From Carposina sasakii (Eukaryota > Arthropoda > Insecta > Lepidoptera > Carposinidae): 64,000 nt of DNA. Each line of letters starts with the position of its first letter. The stretch's first letter is position 1. Shown in pieces: positions 54,327-64,000 of the stretch. Made by a program: the position numbers and the translations under genes. The stretch spans positions 6,200,001-6,264,000 of the forward strand of contig CP053157.1 in assembly GCA_014607495.2 (NCBI GenBank). The letters run 5' to 3'. Under the pieces are notes generated by a model. It was not told where the DNA came from, did no database searches, and saw only the letters and a list, made by a program, of their open reading frames with translations.

Positions 54327-55214
54327 TAATATTTATATTGCTCGAAATTGCTGTAGGTACAGGATGTTAACATTTTGTCTAATGTTAACGTAACAACAAC
54401 GTACACGCAATCCTATTACGTTTAGTCACTGATATTATGTTGTCACTGCGGCCTCCCACAATTTGATCCGCATAAACTTTAGAATTTTAATACATTTATC
54501 CCGTTCCCGTGGGAATTGCAGGAAGTATTCTCTTACCGCCAATTTCTATAACTGATCTTGAGAGATTTTTTGCATATCTCAGTTGAAATTTTTGTTTTCA
54601 TACAAAATTTCAAATTAGGAATAAAATAATCCAACATTCTTTTTGATATCTCGTATTGAAATTGGCCGTTGGTGTTCTACACTTTCTAAAGAACATTCCA
54701 CGCAACGTATAGCTTCTACGCGTAGGAGTGTCGACTGTCCGTTGTCTGTCAGTCTATCAGTATATTAGAATTTCACAATGTCTAATGTTTTTATCACAAC
54801 CTTTTAAAACGATACACTAATGGTACAATGTAAATCGTTTACACTATATTTTTTTTTTTTTTTTCTCTCGCCAAAACGCAAAGCAACTAGACGTGTTATT
54901 ATTTCTTTTGACGAATAAATTCAAAAAACTGTGCAAAAAGTGCTTATTACAAGATAAAATTTCTAGCAAAATACTCCCTACACTTTACCTAAAAAAACCG
55001 TACTAAAAATGTGAAGAATTTTCCTATATTCTTGTGTTAAAACCTAAAAACTTCTAAAAAATAAACCGTTAAAGTGTCAAGTGCTAGTAATGTGTTGTGA
55101 CTCAAAAGTTCAATGGACTCATTACGCATAATCCCTCCCTTTCTTCATACCAACTAAACTACCTATACATAAAGTGCTGATCATTTTCGTAGCTTAAATC
55201 GGAACACAGTTAGC
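54327..55214. other. Spacer between LTR element and LINE
   Basis: Continues the host DNA interrupted at 46912. It includes a fragment shared with 37632-37654 (TATCTCGTATTGAAATTGGC CGT) and a T-run at 54848-54866. The LINE 5' end probably lies somewhere here, but the boundary is not visible. Confidence 0.4.
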
Positions 55215-55284
55215 TCTGGCGGATCAGGCGCTCCTTGCGGTGCTTAGTTCTGTAACTCAAGAGTTCAAATCCCAGGGAGGGCAA
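55213..55284 (+). repeat. tRNA-like segment upstream of LINE ORF1
   Basis: AGCTCTGGCGGATCAGGCGC (A-box-like) and AACTCAAGAGTTCAAATCCC AGGGAGGG (B box AGTTCAAATCCC with pairing flanks) resemble a degenerate tRNA. It sits 109 bp before the ORF1 start, so it is either an internal part of the LINE leader or a SINE abutting it. Confidence 0.45.
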
Positions 55285-55392
55285 AACTTATATTCCGTTT
55301 TTATTTTATTTTTATTTTTTTTATAATACTATTTTATGACCTGAACCTAAATATATATATATTTTTCACTGAATCATTATATTACTACCGAA

Positions 55393-56637
55393 ATGGAAAA
55401 CACAAATATCACACACCGAAAGAAGATCAACAGGAAAATCAGTTGCGACGATTCATTAATCCATATGAATGAATCCTCGTTTTTATCTACGGCATCAGAT
55501 CTTGCACGTAGTTTACCAGATTTATCAACCAGAGATTATGATGAAACGAATGAGCTAAAGGGAATTATTTGTGACCTAAAACATAAATTAGAAGTAGCCG
55601 ACAATGAAATAGAAAATCTTATACTGGAAAGAGGAACACTGAAACAACAGCTATCTAAATGTGAACGTAAAATTGGTCAACTATTAAAAATTTGTTCAGC
55701 TAGTACTAGTAAAAACAAAATGGTCACTAGAAGGAAAAGTCTACTTCCAAAGACGCTTAATTTAAGCGACCAGAATGTGAATATGGTCGACCTGGAAACA
55801 TCTCAATTAGTAACAGAACAGCTAGAGCAATCTACACAGAGAATAAAATACACAAATGAAAAAAATTACTTAAAAACGCATGATGTGGGCATTGCCGTAG
55901 AAAAACCCGTTGATTGCAGGAAGAAAATGTTTATATTCGGTTCCCAGCAATGTATTGACATGGCCTCAACACTGGCAAACATGAGGGCAAATACAAAATA
56001 TGAAAATTACAAGGTAACGGGCCTAACAAAACCATATGCCTTAACAGAAGAGATCTTAAATGGATGTAACAATATTAAATTAGAACTAAATGACAAGCTT
56101 GTGCTATGTGTAGGAGAAAATGATAAGAATCCGTCCATTGTCAAAGCTGAGTTATACTCCACTTTGAAAAAATTCAAACATTGTACTGTATTAGTGTTAA
56201 GTATTTTAAAAAACCCTTACCTTAATGTTACTATGTTGAATACCAGTATACAACTAATATGCAAGAGTTTTGAAAATTGTAAATTTGTCCGAAGTCACAC
56301 TGACATCTATAATAATGTTGACTTGCATAAGACTTGTAAGTGTGTAAATCTTGAAATTGACTGTATAGATTATGATCGTAAATACATACCTGTACATAAA
56401 AACATCACAAAAAATTCATGCAACCTATCAAATAGACATACTAATTTTTTTATGCGCAAATCGTACATGTTTAGAAAAGGGACTATACCATATCTCTTCA
56501 ATAATATGATGAAACAAAAGCCTCAACATAAAACCTTAATAAAACCTATGAAGAATACAATTCTAGATTATTTCCCTAAAATTGATAAAATAAATAAACA
56601 TGACGCGTCTTGTGACAGAGATTTTTTTCGTAAATAA
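55393..56637 (+). CDS. LINE ORF1: coiled coil plus SGNH-esterase-like domain
   Basis: A 414-residue, uninterrupted protein. Residues ~52-100 form a heptad-like coiled coil (ELKGIICDLKHKLEVADNEI, ENLILERGTLKQQL), expected to trimerise. Residues ~178-320 resemble an SGNH/GDSL hydrolase fold: MFIFGSQQCIDMA (GDS-like block, with the Ser in a GSQ context), LVLCVGENDKNP (the GxND block) and NVDLHKT (a DxxH-like block, DLHK). Known of the family: CR1/L2-type ORF1 proteins carry such esterase domains and bind LINE RNA. The C-terminus (~330-414) is basic. Its last 38 bases overlap ORF2, suggesting reinitiation or another coupled mode of translation. The functional state of the esterase is uncertain because the GDS block is altered. 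Confidence 0.75.
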   Translation: MENTNITHRKKINRKISCDDSLIHMNESSFLSTASDLARSLPDLSTRDYDETNELKGIICDLKHKLEVADNEIENLILERGTLKQQLSKCERKIGQLLKICSASTSKNKMVTRRKSLLPKTLNLSDQNVNMVDLETSQLVTEQLEQSTQRIKYTNEKNYLKTHDVGIAVEKPVDCRKKMFIFGSQQCIDMASTLANMRANTKYENYKVTGLTKPYALTEEILNGCNNIKLELNDKLVLCVGENDKNPSIVKAELYSTLKKFKHCTVLVLSILKNPYLNVTMLNTSIQLICKSFENCKFVRSHTDIYNNVDLHKTCKCVNLEIDCIDYDRKYIPVHKNITKNSCNLSNRHTNFFMRKSYMFRKGTIPYLFNNMMKQKPQHKTLIKPMKNTILDYFPKIDKINKHDASCDRDFFRK

Positions 56638-59513
56638 TGATACAATCACTGATACACTAACTATTATGCATCAAAATATTGCAGGAATTCTCCGTAAAAC
56701 AGAAATAATGGAACTCGCTATAATTGAACTGGAGTCAAATAATAAACAGATTGATATATTATGTTTAAGCGAAACATTTATCAAACCAGGAAGTGAAAGG
56801 AATCTTAACATCAAAGGGTTTCACCTTGTAGCTTGGCACTCCAGAACCACAAAATTGAGGGGCGGTGTATGCATTCTATGCAAGAATAACATTATGGATG
56901 CACAAGAATTAAGTATCCTAAAAGATATGTCCACTGACCTTGTCTTTGAGTGTTGCGGTATTGAAATTCCATCTCTAAAATCTATAGTAGTCTGCCTCTA
57001 TAGAACACCGCGATCAAACGTCAAAGTTTTTCTTTATAAGCTTGAAACTCTTATGGAAAACTAAATCATAAAACTAGGCGTAAAATTATCATTGCGGGAG
57101 ACCTTAATATAAATACCCTAATAGATTCAAATGCATCTAATAAACTACGTAATATTGCTAGCAGCTATAACTTTAAATTACATATTACAGAACCCACAAG
57201 GCAACAGTCATGCTTGGACCATATTCTAAGTAATATTTCCGACGCTACAGCAAGTATATATAACTTGGCATTATCAGATCATAATACGGCACAATCACTA
57301 ACATTTCCCTTAAAAAAAACACATGAACTAAAATTTTGGTTTCACTATCAAAGAGACTACTACCCAGAAAATGTAGAAAAATTTTGTAATTGCCTACGTA
57401 GTCTATCGTGGTCAGAGGTTTATGGTGAAAGACACCCCAATAAAGCATTTGATATTTTTCATGATACTATTACAATGTTATATAAATTGTGCTTCCCTAT
57501 GAGAAAAATTAAAATCACAAATCAAAATAAACAATCTAAATGGATCACAAAAGGCATAAAGAGATCAGCTATCACAAAGAGAAAATTAAGATTCAATTTC
57601 TATAAAAATTCAAACTCGATCACTAAAAAAAGTTATTTAAAATATTCAAAACTTTTAAAAAATTGTATTATAGAAGCTCAAAAAATAACAAACTGTAAGT
57701 ACCTTAATACTGCTAAAAATGTTTGTAATGCAACATGGAATTTAATTAATAATAAATACACACAAAATCATAAACGGAATAACATTGACCAATTGACATT
57801 TAATAAAAGAATAATAAAAAATCCCATTGACATTGCTAACACATTTAATGACTATTTCATAAACCTGACAAATTCCAATGACACCGGTAATAAATCTTAC
57901 GATAAAGATGTAACTGCAAAACTTAATCCTGTTTCCTCAAGTTTATTCTTAAGACCGACGGATGTCCATGAAGTGATCAAAGTGATTAAACGGCTCAATC
58001 CCACTAACTCAACTGGATACGATGAAATCCAGACCAGGATCATTAAGTCATGTAGTATGGAAATTGCTCCAATAATCAGTTATTTAATTAATCTCTCTTT
58101 CTCATGTGGCGTTTTTCCAGAAGCTATGAAAATTTCTATCGTAAAACCAGTGTATAAAAAAGGTGATAAAGGAAATGTAGAAAATTATCGGCCTATCTCC
58201 CTGATACCAATCTTATCTAAGATTTTTGAGAGGGCTATGCACTCTAGAATAAACAGTTTTCTTGACAAGTTTAATGTCATTAAACCAGAACAAAATGGAT
58301 TTCAAAAAGGTAAATCAACCACATTAGCTAGCTTTTTGCTTGTTAGGAAAATTATCGAAAATATTGATAAACGGGTACCGGTTACCGCGATCTTCTTTGA
58401 CATGAGCAAAGCGTTTGATTTTGTATCTCATAGTTTACTTCTCCATAAATGTGAAATCTATGGTATAAGGGGTTTAGCAAATGATTGGTTGAAATCTTAT
58501 CTGAGTGACAGAAAGCAATTTGTTGAAATATCCAACAAGGGACTGAGTATGGCAGAATCTACTTACAAGTCTTCTGTCAGAGTCAATAAAGTAGGAGTAC
58601 CACAAGGAAGTATCTTGGGTCCTTTACTTTTCTGCTTTATATTAACGATCTCCCAGAAGTTACTGATTATGATTGCACACTCTTTGCTGATGACGTGTCT
58701 GTTGTAATACCATGTAAAAACATTAATACTTATAACAATGAAGTTAATAAAACGATAGCAAATATAATAACGTGGCTAAACAGTAACAACCTTAAAGTGA
58801 ATATTAATAAAACTAAATATATGCAATTTATAAATAAAAATGGAAAGAAAAAAAATATATATGTAAATTATAATAACCAGATGATAACAGAGTCTACTGA
58901 AATGATGTTTCTGGGCATAGTGCTTGATGATCAATGTAAATGGACCAATCACATAAACAAGATTTGCAAAAAGATAAACCCTTTTTCATATGCCTTGTGG
59001 CGACTGACAAAAATATCAAACCAGAAAACGGCTTTACAGGCGTACCATGGTTATGTGTGCTCTGCGCTTAGATACGGCATCCTCTTATGGGGCAATTCCT
59101 ATCAAATTAACCAGGCATTTATAGCACAAAAAAAATGTATCCGTGCAATAAATAATGTTGACAATCTTACATCATGTAGGCCATTGTTTAAAAAGATGAA
59201 TTTGCTGACGGTCCCTTGTCTATATATATACGAGATGTGTAATTTTGTTAGAATTTATCCGAATCTATTTAATAGGGTAAGAGATGAATGTACATTTAAC
59301 AGTAGATTTCCAGATAAGCTAAAACTACCAATCATGAAAACTACATTGTACAATAGAAATAGCTATCCAATGGCAATCAAAATATATAATAAATTATCAG
59401 ATGACATTAAAAATCTACCTTATACAATTTTTAAAATTAGGCTTAAGAAATGGCTAACTCAGGAATGTTTCTATTCCGTCGATGAATACCTCAAATATAA
59501 GAACCGCAAATAA
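56600..59513 (+). pseudogene. LINE ORF2: endonuclease-reverse transcriptase with two frameshifts
   Basis: Blocks: 56600-57064 (endonuclease N-terminus: MHQNIAGILRK, ILCLSETFIKP), 57061-58707 (AGDLNIN, then LDHILSN and ALSDHNTA, the catalytic SDH; then RT motifs NYRPISLIPILSKIFER, FFDMSKAFDFVSH, GVPQGSILGPLLF) and 58650-59513 (LFADDVSVVIP, the motif C Asp pair; FLGIVLDDQCKWTNHI; LRYGILLWGN). Frames change by one base at ~57060 (just after MEN) and at ~58640-58660 inside the LFxxYINDL block. Each frame is otherwise open, and all key residues of both enzymes are present. The damage is therefore recent; a sequencing or assembly error cannot be excluded. Confidence 0.88.
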
Positions 59514-59754
59514 TATTTTGACATAAAGTATAAATGTGGAATTATTAGATCCGAGTATAATTGTAATTATTTGATTTTTTGTACTTTGTGACATTGTTTT
59601 GTATGATATCAGATATTTATAATGTAATTTAGAATACATATTATTAATTTTAAATTTTGCATGCCAGACTCTGGTGAAATGTGCTGAACCAATATTATTT
59701 ATTACTCTAACTAAATGATAAGATCTTTATGTACCACGTTTCTTGCAGAAATAA

Positions 59755-59797
59755 ATATTCTATTCTATTCTATTCTATTCTATTCTATTCTATTCTA
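59755..59797 (+). repeat. (TTCTA)n LINE tail microsatellite
   Basis: About eight units of ATTCT directly after the 3' untranslated region, marking the 3' boundary of the LINE. Confidence 0.9.
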
Positions 59798-60399
59798 ACT
59801 TTATAATAATTGTATTATTCTATGGACGTAACAAGAGACCCCTTCCAATTTATTTTGAGTTACCTACCTACACCAAAACCCTAGCTCACCTAACAGAATA
59901 CGAAAACCTCTTTCCATGCAATAAATTCCAATGAAACAAGTACAATATCCAACAGGAAGGTTAATGGAACCCTCAATCCAATTCGGCCGAATAATTGGTC
60001 TCCACCACCTGGGTCGGCCAACAAAGCAGCCCTGCGACATTGTCCAACAAGGGTTTATTAGCCGATGTAATAACCCATCGCAAATTAACACACGGGACCA
60101 CAATATTATCGGTAACACGGACAAACCTGCCCTGAATCAGACCCACCTTAATAGGTAACTTTACTCGATATAGTTACAGAGTAAGAGGTGAATTGACAGT
60201 AATTGATTTGTTTCCCCCCTGTATGCCCACCTTCGATCGGCAATAATTTAGATGTGGTATGGAAAGTTAAATATAGGTAGTGAGAAAATCTCTAAGGGCA
60301 GATTTTTCAACTGTCAATTTGATCAAAGTTTTCGAGAAACTGTCTCGAAATAAAATTCTCCGGAATCTGTTGCTTCTTAAAGACATTAATAATAATAAA
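59798..60399. other. Host spacer, no supported gene
   Basis: Opposed frames of 86 and 75 codons (59864-60158) overlap each other and lack domains. No repeat recognised. Confidence 0.4.
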
Positions 60400-61195
60400 T
60401 CTACACTAATATTATAAAGAGGAAAACTTTGTTTGTTTGGTTGTAATGAATAGGCTCAAAAACTAGTGGACCGATTTCAAAAATTCTTTCACCGTTAGAA
60501 TCCTTATTGGACCTGGATGAACATAGGCTATAAGAATTTCCCGATATTCCCACGGGAAGGCGACCAACGGGAATTCTATATTTTTTACGAAAACCGCTAT
60601 ACATATGAAGCTGAAATCGGGCATATATGTTCATTGGGGACAGCGAGGGAGGACTAAAAACGGATTTCCCGAAATTCCCACGGGAAGGGGACAAACGGGA
60701 ATTCATAGTTTTTACGAAAACCGCTATACATATGAAGCTGAAATCGGGCATATATGTTCATTGGGGACAGCGAGGGAGGACTAAAAACGGATTTCCCGAA
60801 ATTCCCACGGGAAGGGGACAAACGGGAATTCATAGTTTTTACGAAAACCGCTATACATATGAAGCTGAAATTGGGCATATATGTTCATTAGGGACTGCGA
60901 GGAAACACTAGAACGGATTTCCCGAAATTCCCACGGGAAGGAGACCAACGGGAATTATTTATTTTTTACGAAAACGGTTAAACATGTGAATCTGAAGTTG
61001 AGCATATATGTTTATTTGGGACCCCGAGGAAGCACTGGGAATGGATTTCCCGAAATTCCCACGGGAAGGGGACAAACGTGAATTAATTTTTTACGACAAC
61101 CGCGATAACATATAGGCTACTTTTTACACTTAACATATAGGCTACTTTTTATTTTTTCTGTAGTCCACGCGGACGGAGTCGCGGGCGTCCACTAG
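60400..61195 (+). mobile_element. Complete non-autonomous Helitron
   Basis: Begins TCTACACTAATATTATAAAG after A60399 and ends GGAGTCGCGGGCGTCCACTAG before T61196, the expected A|T insertion context and CTRR end. The small GC hairpin GTCCACGCGGAC near the 3' end serves as the usual terminator-like signal. The interior has ~127-bp tandem units starting at about 60587, 60714, 60841 and 60968 (ACGAAAACCGCTATACATAT GAAGCTGAAAT, GATTTCCCGAAATTCCCACG GGAAGGGGAC). Minus- and plus-strand frames of 60-116 codons are products of this repeat. No Rep/helicase. Confidence 0.92.
60587..61085. repeat. 127-bp minisatellite inside the Helitron
   Basis: Four units; the second and third are almost identical and the outer ones diverged. 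A degenerate version of the same unit fills the Helitron at 24433-25556. Confidence 0.9.
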
Positions 61196-61744
61196 TCATA
61201 ACTAAAATAGAACGAAAAAGATCTAAAATAAAATTCTTAGTAATCTTCAGGTCGTTTGAGGTGTTTCGTAATGAATTGATTGTGCCACAATACTTTTTTA
61301 TAAATATCTTGATATAACTATAGGTATTCTCCTCTTGTTGTATGTATATACCTAATTACATCCTTCATTCCTTCTCTCAGATCGTCATATCTAGTGTGTT
61401 GTCTATCGAAGTTATCGAAAGCCTCCCACAAATCTTTCTCCACACCTCTAACTTCCCCTTGTACTCTATTGTGGCAACGCATTGACCATCCCTGTCGGAC
61501 CTCGGAAATAATTGTATTTCGGCGAACCCTAACTTAGTCAGTTTTTTTATTGGAGAACTAGCGGACAGGAATCTCGGGAAACCTTCCTTATCGGATATCT
61601 ACGTTATGCGAAGAACACACCCTTCAAGTCATCGGTATAGAACTATGCGTTGACCCATCAGTAATTCAGGACAAAGTATTTTATATGTATAGATGATAGA
61701 GTCATGGGAAATATGCGCTTATTGGTGAAACCTGAAAGGTATTA
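61196..61744. other. Host spacer, no supported gene
   Basis: Nothing assignable on either strand. Confidence 0.4.
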
Positions 61745-62129
61745 TACTGAGTGTAAAAAGACAACTTTGTTCTTTTAATACCTCGTATTCTTTGTAACAT
61801 CACGATCGTTTTTTTTTTCTATGGAAGCACCCCTGGGAAACCACGGGTTTCCAAGATATTGAGGTCCAAAGTTACATGAATATCAGCATTTTTTTAAAAT
61901 AAATCCTTCTGGAAACAGTTAACAAACTTTTTTTTTTAAAGACACCATATTAATATTTAAAAATGTTAGTTTTGTAGGTACATTTGTCAATCGAATACAT
62001 TGCTTGCAATAAAAAAAAAACAAAAAAATGTATTCGTTTCCCAGGGTTGGTTCCATACAAAAAAATGATCGTTACGTTACAAAGAATACGAGGTATTAAA
62101 ATAACAACATTGTCTTTTTACACCCTGTA
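61745..62129. mobile_element. Tc1/mariner-like MITE family M2, second copy
   Basis: Body 61747-62127, TA at both sides (61745-61746, 62128-62129). The left end CTGAGTGTAAAAAGACAACT, AATACCTCGTATTCTTTGTA and the inverted right end CAGGGTGTAAAAAGACAATG, AATACCTCGTATTCTTTGTA form ~50-bp TIRs. Inverted relative to the copy nested in the Helitron at 24437. Confidence 0.88.
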
Positions 62130-62735
62130 TAGTATGTAAATGCGAGATGCCCTATTTATTTTAAAAACTGTGTGCGCCTTCTATTCAGTGCCTTTCTTAC
62201 AAGCAGATCGTCAAATCTGTCATTTTAAACAATACTTCACCATCTGCAACCCCATACTGTTTTAAAATTAAATGCTAAGGCAGAATGTAATGTGCCAGAT
62301 TTAACTATTAACGTATCCATATTGCTAGCATTAGGTAGTTCTTTATGTGCTTAAACTAATAACTATTGTGCGTTTCACCATATAGTTCCGCTGGATAGTG
62401 GCGCTAGTTTCTATATGTATGACCATATGTTCTGTGTCACTGCATACAAAAAATGTTAGTTCCGAAATCACTCTTATGAAACAGACTCTAGTTGTTACTT
62501 TTATGATACTGCTTCTAGCGTGCATATTTGGATATCTCGACAGAATACGAGTAGAACGGTGCTATTTTAACGTTCATTTTGTACGAATGACCATAAATTT
62601 AGCAGGCTCCATTAACGTCCAGTCGAGATTATTAACAAATTCCTCTTGCCAATGTGCATCACTGTGAAATATTGTTAAAGGGTCACACATCAAAGATTAT
62701 CTATCAGTCGCAGATCTTAGACATCACTATATTAT
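62130..62735. other. Host spacer, no supported gene
   Basis: An 89-codon plus-strand frame (62398-62667) is overlapped by a minus-strand one and has no domain. Nothing else seen. Confidence 0.35.
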
Positions 62736-63010
62736 ATCATCATCATCATCAGCCTATTGCAGTCCACTGCTGGACGTAGGCCTCCCCTAGGGCACACAAA
62801 ACTATGGGCAAATGCCATGGGTGGTATTTGCCCATAGTCACCACGCTGGGTAGGCGGGTTGGTGATCGCAGTTTGTATTTTCGACTATGTTGTCAACACG
62901 GGAGGCGCTGCTGTCCACCTCCCGGAAACCCTTAATCGCCTTGTACGATACACACGGGCAGACATTGGGTGGTGCGAATTCTACTCTGCCGGCACCACGC
63001 GGCCAGACTA
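62736..63010 (-). mobile_element. RTE-type LINE 3' end, copy 3
   Basis: ATCATCATCATCAGCCTATT GCAGTCCACTGCTGGACGTA GGCCTCCC, AACACGGGAGGCGCTGCTGT CCACCTCCCGGAAACCCTTA ATCG, GCCGGCACCACGCGGCC. Nearly co-linear with 15355-15632; tail at the left, so minus strand. It has a short inverted insertion (CTATGGGCAAATGCCATGGG, TGGTATTTGCCCATAG) near 62806-62838. Confidence 0.72.
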
Positions 63011-63728
63011 TATTATATATATTCGAATAAATATATGGACTCCTGAATAAGTTATGAATTCATAATTGCTTGCAAGGATCGATTTTTAATGATTAGTAAC
63101 ATTATGTAGTGGACGTGTAATTTTGCCGAGAGATCTCTGTTGCATTTCGTGTGTAAAAAACGCCATATCTTAGGAGTCTATTCACCAAACCTGCAAACAG
63201 GAACTGTCGGCAACTTGTGCGGGCACCCATATCATCTCACCGGCTGTAATTTCAATAACAATTCTATCATACCTCCGCGCTGCGCTATGATTACAATAGG
63301 TACCTACATACGCTAAAAATATGGCGAAAACGCTTCGCCTTAAGTAAAAGTTTGCACTAACAGAAATGGAATGGTCATGAACAATTTTATGAACTTTTGT
63401 AGCATTATTTATTATTATATCGAGTTCCTAGAAAGTTGCGTTCCATTGTCTATGTCTATATTGTTTATCGAGGAGAGGACAAATATTTCCGATGGGTTTC
63501 TTTGATAGAGTTTCCTTATTGTTTTTCGGATTTATTTGTGCTTTACACGTTTCCGGATTAAGCTGGCGATGCAGATAGGTAGCAAACGAAACTATACGCT
63601 ATAGTGCCATTTTTACAATTCCAACCCTTTACAGTGTATAACAACGTTATCGCATGATATAGCAGTGTACGGCACCATTATCGCATGATAGAAACAATCC
63701 TGCTTTAGGATTTCACAGTGACCACCGA
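63011..63728. other. Host spacer, no supported gene
   Basis: No convincing coding frame. The inverted words AACGTTATCGCATGATATAG and CATTATCGCATGATAGAAAC near 63645-63690 form a small direct duplication. Confidence 0.35.
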
Positions 63729-63912
63729 TATGTAGACATGAATGAATAGAACTAGAATACATCAGCTGCACCTCCTTCCGAGTAATAGGCGATGAGCGAG
63801 CACATGTCACTGATCATTACGCGCTATGCTAAACGTGAATTTAGAATCTCCATTGTTATCCTTTAGTTCTGGCAACACCTTTTTGGGAACACGCCGCGTG
63901 TATATATGTATG
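63729..63912 (+). repeat. Dispersed repeat family 'catcagctgcacctccttccg', copy
   Basis: AACTAGAATACATCAGCTGC ACCTCCTTCCGAG, TAGGCGATGAGCGAGCACAT GTCACTGATCATTA, GCTATGCTAAACGTGAATTT, CTGGCAACACCTTTTTGGGA ACACGCCGCGTG. Co-linear with 19285-19520 and 38535-38705. Confidence 0.65.
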
Positions 63913-64000
63913 TGAATAGGATGTTGCTTAATCCATTTCATTTTCACCACCCGCAGTGGTAGCGTATGTCGCTATCTAATAAGCTGATAAATACAGGGTG

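Larger units (their letters stand above)
55285..59797 (+). mobile_element. Near-complete non-LTR retrotransposon (CR1/Jockey superclade)
   Basis: Two overlapping frames (ORF1 55393-56637; ORF2 from 56600) followed by a ~240-bp 3' region, an AATAAA-like signal (GAAATAAATATTC at ~59745) and the tail (TTCTA)n at 59755-59797. Simple-repeat tails without poly-A are typical of the CR1 superclade, and an esterase-like ORF1 also fits. The 5' border is uncertain. Two single-base frameshifts in ORF2 make it non-autonomous, but the decay is slight. Confidence 0.85.

Noticed and set aside
60401..61081. Several 66-116-codon frames on both strands
   Set aside because: All are products of the 127-bp Helitron repeat, which stays open in several frames.

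Overview
The window is AT-rich eukaryotic DNA, almost certainly from a moth or butterfly (Lepidoptera). The clues are two Helitrons with the 5' end TCTACACTAATATT and CTAG 3' ends typical of Lepidoptera, tRNA-headed SINEs, RTE-type LINE tails ending in ATC/GAT runs, dispersed repeats carrying CATACATA tracts next to a 'taggcagag' core, and a small secreted I29-type cysteine-protease inhibitor gene like those known from silkworm. No bacterial gene organisation is present. This assignment rests on pattern recognition, not on a database search.

Layout. 0.2-3.7 kb (minus): an intact 1171-codon family-B DNA polymerase of the kind carried by Polinton/adintovirus/bidnavirus-type elements, with no partner genes visible. 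3.9-4.6 kb (minus): the last two exons of an unrecognised spliced gene. 5-11 kb: SINE pieces, two near-perfect hairpins (6.6 and 10.7 kb), one short MITE family, and a TIR-flanked element filled with a ~90-110 bp minisatellite. 11.4-14.5 kb (plus): a decayed, 5'-truncated LINE. 15-28 kb: RTE tails, several MITEs, a 1.5 kb hAT-like element with a plausible 8-bp target duplication that carries a broken RTE endonuclease, and a Helitron with a mariner-type MITE inserted into its first bases. 29.6-29.95 kb (plus): the single convincing compact host gene, a secreted I29 propeptide-like inhibitor. 32-46 kb: MITEs, SINEs, a broken LINE C-terminus, a nested 167-bp hAT-like MITE with perfect 8-bp duplication, and a candidate host exon at 43.8-44.0 kb.

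46.9-54.3 kb holds a complete, very young Ty3/gypsy LTR retrotransposon in minus orientation: 525-bp LTRs that appear to differ at about two positions, an AACG target duplication, one uninterrupted 1597-codon gag-pol frame, and an unusual leader built from ~143-bp tandem units, each folding as two adjacent palindromes. 55.4-59.8 kb (plus) holds a nearly full-length LINE with intact ORF1 (coiled coil plus SGNH-esterase-like domain), an overlapping ORF2 broken by two frameshifts, and a (TTCTA)n tail. 60.4-61.2 kb is a second, complete Helitron with 127-bp internal repeats; a mariner-type MITE and an RTE tail follow.

Most of the annotated sequence is transposon-derived. The open questions are the orphan polymerase, the unidentified spliced exons, the hairpin-array leader of the LTR element and the two isolated long hairpins.
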